Assembly: GCA_038210495.1 (NCBI GenBank)
Contig: JBBQWR010000029.1
Location: forward strand, 1 to 64,000
DNA: 64,000 nucleotides
DNA from: JBBQWR01 sp038210495
Lineage (GTDB): Bacteria > Planctomycetota > Planctomycetia > Pirellulales > DATAWG01
Direction of reading: 5' to 3'
Positions 59,303-64,000 of the stretch are shown piece after piece (position 1 is the first letter of the stretch; every line of letters starts with the position of its first letter). A program made the translations under genes and the position numbers. Under the pieces are notes generated by a model. That model was not told where the DNA came from and searched no databases. It was given only the letters and a program-made list of their open reading frames with translations.

Positions 59303-61587
59303 TTACCACCGACACGCTGCCAAAAGCCGACCGACGTTGCACAGACTGCGAACAATTCTTGCGCCTGCTCCATGCCCCCGGCGACGTGCTGGAAATCCGG
59401 GCGCTAAATTGCCCCACCAACAAGGGCAGCGACTTTACCGCGACCGCGAGCGGATATTTTTCCGATCCGAAGCTCGCCGCCGACGCGGCTCGAAAACTCG
59501 ATTCACGTGGCGCTCCGGGCGTCTATGTGACAATCAACCCGGTTTCGATCGACCTGCTGGCCCGCGCCTCGAATCGGATCATCGACCGAGCGAAGAACAC
59601 GACCACGGATGTACAAGTCGTCAAACGCAATTGGCTGCTGCTCGATTTAGACCCGGTTCGCGCCAGCGGCATATCATCGACCGATGCCGAAATGGAAGAT
59701 GCGATTAGCCTGGCTCACGCGGTCATCGAATCGCTAGCGGCCGATGGCTGGCCCGCGCCGATTTTCGGAATGAGCGGAAACGGCGCGTACTGCCTTTATC
59801 GCATCGATCTACCGAATAACGAGGCCGCGACTGAGTTAGTCAAGGGCGTGCTGGAGGGGCTGGCTGATCGGCTCGAAACCGAGACGGTGAAGATCGACCG
59901 TGGCGTATTCAACGCATCGCGAATCGCGAAGGTTCTCGGTACGACGGCGCGCAAAGGCGACAATCTGCAGGACGTTCCCGGCGTCCCAGACCGGCCGCAT
60001 AGAGTCGCGTGGTTCGAGATACCGGCTGCGCCGCTGGGCGTGGTAATGTTTGCCCAATTATCTGCGGCCGCAAAAGTCGCTGCCCCTAAGATCGCGGCGT
60101 CGGCGCCGGTTTTCGCGAACGGATCCGCCGGCGGGCCGTCGATCGTCGATCGCTGCTGGCGATACATCGAAAAGATGCCCGATGCTGTGAGCGGCAACAA
60201 AGGCAGTAACCCAACCCTCCAGGCCGCTTGTGAGTGCTATCGATTCGGGCTGAATGACGAAGAAGCCCGCGGCGTCATGGGACGATTCAACACGACGAAG
60301 ACGGCTGGCGAACACTGGAGCGATCGGGAAATCGAACACAAGCTCGCCGATGCGAGGGGCAAGGTTGAAGCCGCCGGCGAACTTGGCATTCGGTTGCGCG
60401 AGAATCGCGATTATCCCGCGCCGCACAAGCTGAACGGTCACCAACGGAATGGGCAGGCTGAACGGCCGTCGCGAAAAAGCGATGAAGACGAGGCGACCGA
60501 AACGCCGCTGCGATTTGAGCGGCGGACGTCGGCAGAACTGGCCAGTAGTTCAGATGAAGTCGAATACATCGTTGAAGACATCTGGCCGGAGCAGCAAGCC
60601 GGGATAATCTCTGGCCGATTCAAGACGCTCAAGACCAGCGCGGCTATCGACCTTGCGATCAGCGCTACGACCGGCCGGGATTTTCTTGGCCGGTTTCCAG
60701 TGAAACGGGCGATCCGCTGCGGCATTATGTCCGCCGAAAGCGGCTGGAAAACTTTACGCGAACGCGGGCGGGCCGTTGCACAATCCAAGGGTTACGACCT
60801 GGCCGATCTTTCCGGTTTGGTTTGGTCCACCGATTCGCCACGGTTGGCCCGTACAACTCACCTCGACGCGCTGCGAAGGTTCATTATCGAGGATGGCCTA
60901 GAGGGGCTATTCGTCGATCCGAGCTATCTAGCATTCAGCGACATTGGGGATTCGGCCGCCAACGTCTTCAAGATGGGCTCGGTCTTAGCTCCGCTCACGG
61001 AAATCATTCAGGAAACGGGTTGCTCGATCATCCTGCTGAATCACAACCGCAAGGGGCGCGGCCAGCTTGAGCAATTCGCGCCGCCCGACCTGGGCGAAAT
61101 CGCGATGGCTGGCTTCGCCGAATGGGCGCGCTTCTGGCTTTTGCTCGGCCCGCGACGGGAATGGAGCGAAGACACTGGCGAGCATTGGCTTTGGCTTCGG
61201 GCTGGTGGAAGCGCTGGTCATGCCGGCCTATGGCACCTCGACGCCGCAGAGGGCAAACGTAGCGATCCTGGCGGCCGACGATGGCAAGTGTCTGTCTGCG
61301 GCGCCACTGAGGGGCAGCAAAGCGCACAGGCCGCTAAAGAGGCCGCTAAGGCTGAAACAAAACGGAAGGCCGTCGACGCGGACAAGCAAGCCATTATTGC
61401 TCGGCTCGGCGCCATGCCGGATGGCGACACGATCAAGGGGCTACGAGAGAAAACGACAATCCGAACGGAGAGATTCAAAGAGGCATTCGCCGAACTCGTG
61501 GCCGACGCCTCGATCGTCGAAACGGTTATCAGAAAGCCAAATGGACGGACCTACGACGGCTATAAACTTCGACCAGACGAGGGGTGA
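59299..61587 (+). CDS. PrimPol-like/RepA-type helicase fusion (replication protein)
   Basis: A 762-residue protein; ATG 59299 overlaps the previous stop. The N-terminal half resembles archaeo-eukaryotic primase-polymerases: NWLLLDLDP (Asp116, Asp118), a GMSGNGAYCLYRID motif where relatives carry SGNGxH, and VKIDRGVFNASRIAKVLGTT with Asp200. The C-terminal half is a RecA-fold ATPase of the hexameric RepA/AAA_25 kind: Walker A GRFKTLKTSAAIDLAIS (about 439-455), Walker B-like EGLFVDPSYLA and CSIILLNHNRKG. A short winged-helix-like tail follows (TIRTERFKEAFAELVADASI). It likely unwinds and primes DNA at the element's origin, in line with the iterons directly after the gene. Confidence 0.75.
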   Translation: MITTDTLPKADRRCTDCEQFLRLLHAPGDVLEIRALNCPTNKGSDFTATASGYFSDPKLAADAARKLDSRGAPGVYVTINPVSIDLLARASNRIIDRAKNTTTDVQVVKRNWLLLDLDPVRASGISSTDAEMEDAISLAHAVIESLAADGWPAPIFGMSGNGAYCLYRIDLPNNEAATELVKGVLEGLADRLETETVKIDRGVFNASRIAKVLGTTARKGDNLQDVPGVPDRPHRVAWFEIPAAPLGVVMFAQLSAAAKVAAPKIAASAPVFANGSAGGPSIVDRCWRYIEKMPDAVSGNKGSNPTLQAACECYRFGLNDEEARGVMGRFNTTKTAGEHWSDREIEHKLADARGKVEAAGELGIRLRENRDYPAPHKLNGHQRNGQAERPSRKSDEDEATETPLRFERRTSAELASSSDEVEYIVEDIWPEQQAGIISGRFKTLKTSAAIDLAISATTGRDFLGRFPVKRAIRCGIMSAESGWKTLRERGRAVAQSKGYDLADLSGLVWSTDSPRLARTTHLDALRRFIIEDGLEGLFVDPSYLAFSDIGDSAANVFKMGSVLAPLTEIIQETGCSIILLNHNRKGRGQLEQFAPPDLGEIAMAGFAEWARFWLLLGPRREWSEDTGEHWLWLRAGGSAGHAGLWHLDAAEGKRSDPGGRRWQVSVCGATEGQQSAQAAKEAAKAETKRKAVDADKQAIIARLGAMPDGDTIKGLREKTTIRTERFKEAFAELVADASIVETVIRKPNGRTYDGYKLRPDEG

Positions 61588-61595
61588 AACAATGT

Positions 61596-61758
61596 CATCG
61601 GGACGCATCGGGACGCATCGGGACGGAGCATCGGGACGGAGCGTCCCGTTGCAAGGGAGCACGGATCGGGACGCCTCCCCTATAGGGGAGCGTCCCGTCC
61701 CGTTCCTTGCAACATGGCTTGTCCCTACCCATCGGGACAGATTGAAAGCGTCCCGATG
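61596..61758. repeat. Iteron cluster: candidate replication origin
   Basis: Four copies of CATCGGGACG at 61596, 61606, 61616 and 61629 (the first three in exact 10-base steps, one helical turn), a variant GATCGGGACG at 61664, CATCGGGACA at 61730 and an inverted CGTCCCGATG at 61749. Shorter inverted CGTCCCG units lie at 61642 and 61691. A perfect 16-bp palindrome CTCCCCTATAGGGGAG sits at 61675-61690. The cluster starts eight bases after the helicase stop, and the 261-base gap holds no other gene. This is the usual design of an iteron-type origin next to its Rep gene. Confidence 0.7.
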
Positions 61759-61848
61759 CTCGGCAATGACCTTACGAGCCAGCGACGCCACCGCCCGTCG
61801 GCCGCCCGTCGTTAGGTAATCGGACCACGAGGGCACGGAAGGCAATCG

Positions 61849-62064
61849 ATGAAATCAATCCAGCCAAACGATCGACCGCCGCAGACTGGCGACCCTTGCG
61901 CGGAATGCGCCGCTGGCCACCTGGTCATTGACTCCGGCAAACGCCGAGGCGTAAACCACGTTCGATTTTACTGCTGCTGGAATTGCCGATGGCGCCCGCC
62001 GGAGAACAAGGTCGTCGTGGCATCGGTCGATGTGCCGAAGCGATTCCCGAGGAAGTTGTCCTAG
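61849..62064 (+). CDS. Small zinc-ribbon-like protein
   Basis: 71 residues from ATG 61849. Two cysteine pairs, GDPCAECAAGHLVI and FYCCWNCRWRP, separated by about 25 residues, form a probable zinc ribbon. The remainder is basic. Small zinc-ribbon proteins are common in phages and plasmids as DNA- or protein-binding adaptors; none can be named here. It is the first gene after the iteron cluster. Confidence 0.6.
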   Translation: MKSIQPNDRPPQTGDPCAECAAGHLVIDSGKRRGVNHVRFYCCWNCRWRPPENKVVVASVDVPKRFPRKLS

Positions 62065-62129
62065 CTAGGAACGCCGTCCCTTATCTTTTCCGCGCCTCGG
62101 CGTCTAATGAAATCTAGGGGAAACCAACT

Positions 62130-62327
62130 ATGACGATCACAGCCCAACCAATTCTTGCCGATTACGCCGAGGCGGCCCAACTGCTCTCAGTTCACCCGGA
62201 GCAAATACGCCAATGGGTCGAAGATGGCGCCATGCCGGCACCGATCGACATGAACGGCAATCGGCGATTCATCCTCCGAGACTTAGAGCGTTGGGCTGAA
62301 TCGATTCGCAGTAGTACACCGATCTAG
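62130..62327 (+). CDS. MerR/AlpA-type helix-turn-helix protein
   Basis: 65 residues. The DNA-binding unit is ADYAEAAQLLSVHPEQIRQW followed by VEDGAMPAPIDMNGNRRFIL, with the typical recognition helix and short wing of excisionase/AlpA-type regulators. It is the second such protein in the element after the one at 56953. One may act in excision and the other in transcription control. The ATG is preceded by GGGGAAACC. Confidence 0.75.
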   Translation: MTITAQPILADYAEAAQLLSVHPEQIRQWVEDGAMPAPIDMNGNRRFILRDLERWAESIRSSTPI

Positions 62328-62384
62328 TTTTCAATCCGCGATTCACACCGGCGCAAGGCGCCACAACACAAAAGGGGTTTTGCG

Positions 62385-62639
62385 ATGAAAGATCAAATTA
62401 AATCAATCGAGTTGGTGGGCGATGGAAGCGGCCGGGCCCTGGCTCACGTCGTGGTTGGCGACGACACGAATCATGAAATGGAAGCGACCATTCCGGCCGA
62501 AGGCCTGGAAAACCACGGATCATTCCGCTCGGCTTTGCTCACGCAAGGGATTTGGTTCAACAACGTCATTTTTGAGGACCGGCGCGACGGTGGCGACGCT
62601 CGACTATTCGCCGCCGCCGTCGAGCTGCTGCTGAAGTAG
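62385..62639 (+). CDS. Hypothetical protein of the integrated element
   Basis: 84 residues from ATG 62385, preceded by AAAAGGGG. It begins with alternating strand-like residues (IKSIELVGDGSGRALAHVVV), and the overall character is acidic and beta-rich with a final helix LFAAAVELLLK. No family is recognised. It lies in a row of short, separately spaced genes between the iterons and the coiled-coil gene. Confidence 0.5.
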   Translation: MKDQIKSIELVGDGSGRALAHVVVGDDTNHEMEATIPAEGLENHGSFRSALLTQGIWFNNVIFEDRRDGGDARLFAAAVELLLK

Positions 62640-62681
62640 AACGGATCACTAACAGCGGTACGGACCGCAAAGGTTTTGAAT

Positions 62682-62894
62682 ATGCCAATTCGCGAAATGA
62701 GTTATTCGGAATTCGTGGCGCTCGTTGCGGACGGTAACATTGCCGAGCCCGCCACGATCGATGAGGGGCTGCGACACTATGGCGTTCTCCGTGAGACGTT
62801 CTTGTCCGACGTGAAGGGGCGTAATCCCCGGGCGTATGCTCGTCTCGAAGGGCTCTCGACGCGGCCCTACAACTTCAATCTGTCGACCCGCTGA
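62682..62894 (+). CDS. Hypothetical protein of the integrated element
   Basis: 70 residues from ATG 62682; TTG 62676 would add two. The sequence MSYSEFVALVADGNIAEPAT and IDEGLRHYGVLRETFLSD looks largely helical and soluble. No domain is recognised. It is 42 bases after the preceding gene's stop and 41 bases before the coiled-coil gene. Confidence 0.5.
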   Translation: MPIREMSYSEFVALVADGNIAEPATIDEGLRHYGVLRETFLSDVKGRNPRAYARLEGLSTRPYNFNLSTR

Positions 62895-62935
62895 TCGTCG
62901 GCGGGATTCGTTTTTTCTGAAACAAGGAATGTCTT

Positions 62936-63718
62936 ATGGCGAACGCGGTAATGGAGCTAGTCGGCAAATTGACCGGCCGGAAAATCGAACGTGAGGCCGC
63001 AGTCAAACGCGGCTGGGATGAAATCGTTATCGAACTAGCCGACGGCAAAAAAGTTCGGCCCGACGATGCCGAGAAGATCATCGAAGAGGCCGGCAAAACC
63101 CCGGCGGACCTGGCTGCCGCCGTCGAAACCGAACTGGATCGCCGCCGGCTCAAAGCCATGATCGAGCCAGAATCCGCTTTGCGGACGAAGTTGGCACAGC
63201 TAAATCGGGATCAGGAAAGCGATCTGCAAGAATACAACGTCGCGAAGTCCAAGTTTGAATCCCGTGGCGCCGCCCGCAATGATGAAAAGGCCGCAATCGA
63301 GGCGCAGTTGTCAGCTATCGAAACGGCCAAGGTTCGGTTGCGTGAGTCGGCCAGTGATGAGGCCAAGCGGGCGTCGACGGCCCAGTTCCAAGACCTTGTT
63401 TCGATGAATCGCCGCCGCCAGTTCTTGATCGAGCAGATGAGCGCCACCAGCGGACTCGTGCGGACGCGCGGCCCGGGCGGTGACGAAGTTTTCGCTCACA
63501 ACGTCAATCGCCGTCGTCTCGAATATCAAGCGACGATTCGGCGTCTGCAACGCGACGGCGTTAGCTCGCTCGATCGGGCAAAGATTCCTGGACTGGAAGC
63601 CGCGTTGAAAAACCTGGACGCCGAAGAGGCCGGGTATCGCAAGGAACTCGCTGCCCTGGAAGCGAGGATTGCCAAGCTCAATCGAGACAACGCGGCAGAC
63701 ACCGTGCTGCTGAACTAA
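62936..63718 (+). CDS. Coiled-coil protein of the integrated element
   Basis: A 260-residue, highly charged helical protein. Long Glu/Arg/Lys/Ala/Leu stretches (RTKLAQLNRDQESDLQEYNV, ALKNLDAEEAGYRKELAALE) predict coiled coils over most of its length after a short N-terminal domain of about 60 residues. It could be a structural or scaffold-type component, or bind DNA ends; no family is recognised. A clear terminator follows, making it the last gene of its transcript. Confidence 0.6.
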   Translation: MANAVMELVGKLTGRKIEREAAVKRGWDEIVIELADGKKVRPDDAEKIIEEAGKTPADLAAAVETELDRRRLKAMIEPESALRTKLAQLNRDQESDLQEYNVAKSKFESRGAARNDEKAAIEAQLSAIETAKVRLRESASDEAKRASTAQFQDLVSMNRRRQFLIEQMSATSGLVRTRGPGGDEVFAHNVNRRRLEYQATIRRLQRDGVSSLDRAKIPGLEAALKNLDAEEAGYRKELAALEARIAKLNRDNAADTVLLN

Positions 63719-63753
63719 ATTCCTTGGCCCCGGTTCGCGGCTGCTGGCATCGT

Positions 63754-63780
63754 CCCCGGCGCCGCGGCTGGGGTTTTTTT
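63754..63780 (+). terminator. Rho-independent terminator
   Basis: CCCCGGC pairs with GCTGGGG (one G-T wobble) around a six-base GC-rich loop, followed by seven T residues (63774-63780). It lies 36 bases after the coiled-coil gene's stop and just before the next start codon. Confidence 0.85.
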
Positions 63781-63789
63781 GAGGCCGGG

Positions 63790-64000
63790 ATGATGAGCAA
63801 CACCGCAACCCAAGTCGAGGCAATGGAAGACTTGTTTCGGCGTGCGCTACCGCTTGATTTACCACCCGAGCGGAATCTGTATTTTATCGCTCATGGCAGC
63901 TTGCCTGATTGGTTCCAGAATGGTCTTTGCCGGGGCTGGACGGGCCCATTCGCAGACGTGGCCTATGGTCGCTACCTAAGACTTGTCGGGCGGTGGAAGG
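63790..64000 (+). CDS. Hypothetical protein (partial, runs off the window)
   Basis: ATG 63790 (a second ATG follows at once) opens a frame without a stop to the window end, 70 residues: QVEAMEDLFRRALPLDLPPE, then NLYFIAHGSLPDWFQNGLCR. The codon choice matches the neighbours and GAGGCCGGG lies upstream. It starts a new transcript after the terminator. The N-terminal part shows no recognisable domain; the rest is outside the window. Confidence 0.55.
   Translation, partial: MMSNTATQVEAMEDLFRRALPLDLPPERNLYFIAHGSLPDWFQNGLCRGWTGPFADVAYGRYLRLVGRWK

Overview
The window (about 58-60% G+C) reads as a chromosomal segment of a planctomycete, probably of the Pirellulales type. This is inferred from a reduced J-domain-like protein of the style common in that group, tightly packed polysaccharide genes, a very small Lys/Ala histone-like protein, a bacterial inositol-3-phosphate synthase, a DUF11-type secreted protein, and many dispersed short repeats. 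No rRNA or complete tRNA gene was found.

Layout. 0.3-2.5 kb: J-domain-like gene plus a single-pass membrane protein, perhaps one gene split by a frameshift. 2.5-29.2 kb: one long plus-strand surface-polysaccharide locus. It holds glycosyltransferases, an initiating sugar-phosphate transferase, an O-antigen ligase/polymerase-type membrane protein, acyltransferases, two AsnB-type amidotransferases, a NodU-type carbamoyltransferase, a methyltransferase, an LtaS-like phosphotransferase, two nucleotidyltransferases (one fused to a kinase), a HAD phosphatase, and a WecB/DegT/UDP-HexNAc-dehydrogenase set. Together these suggest a decorated glycan (amidated, carbamoylated, acylated, probably phosphorylated) built on uronic HexNAc sugars. 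No flippase or export pore is present here. One acyltransferase is split at a T9 run.

29.2-48.8 kb: mostly minus-strand housekeeping and envelope genes: mnmA, a PAAR protein, a UspA protein, an Nramp transporter, an FHA protein (plus strand), a lipoprotein, a DUF11 protein, a histone-like peptide, ino1, a tripartite RND efflux operon, an ICMT-like membrane methyltransferase (plus strand) and a hotdog thioesterase. Heptanucleotide tandem repeats and palindromic elements are scattered here, two of them inside reading frames (mnmA and the RND permease). 48.9-52.4 kb: a single 1157-residue protein joining fatty-acyl-AMP ligase, acyl carrier protein and alpha-oxoamine synthase, predicted to make long-chain alpha-amino ketones (sphingoid-like lipid precursors). 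53.0-53.9 kb: a secreted esterase.

From about 54.6 kb to the end: mobile DNA. A decayed tyrosine integrase is followed by a 3' fragment of tRNA-Cys (an attachment-site scar). To its right runs an integrated element whose other end lies outside the window. It carries a winged-helix protein, AlpA-type DNA-binding proteins, a stand-alone topoisomerase VI A/Spo11-like protein (Mini-A type), a PrimPol-like/RepA-like helicase fusion, a cluster of 10-bp iterons directly after that gene (candidate replication origin), two paralogous small proteins each overlapping replication genes, and several unknown small proteins. This replication module is the most novel-looking part of the window.
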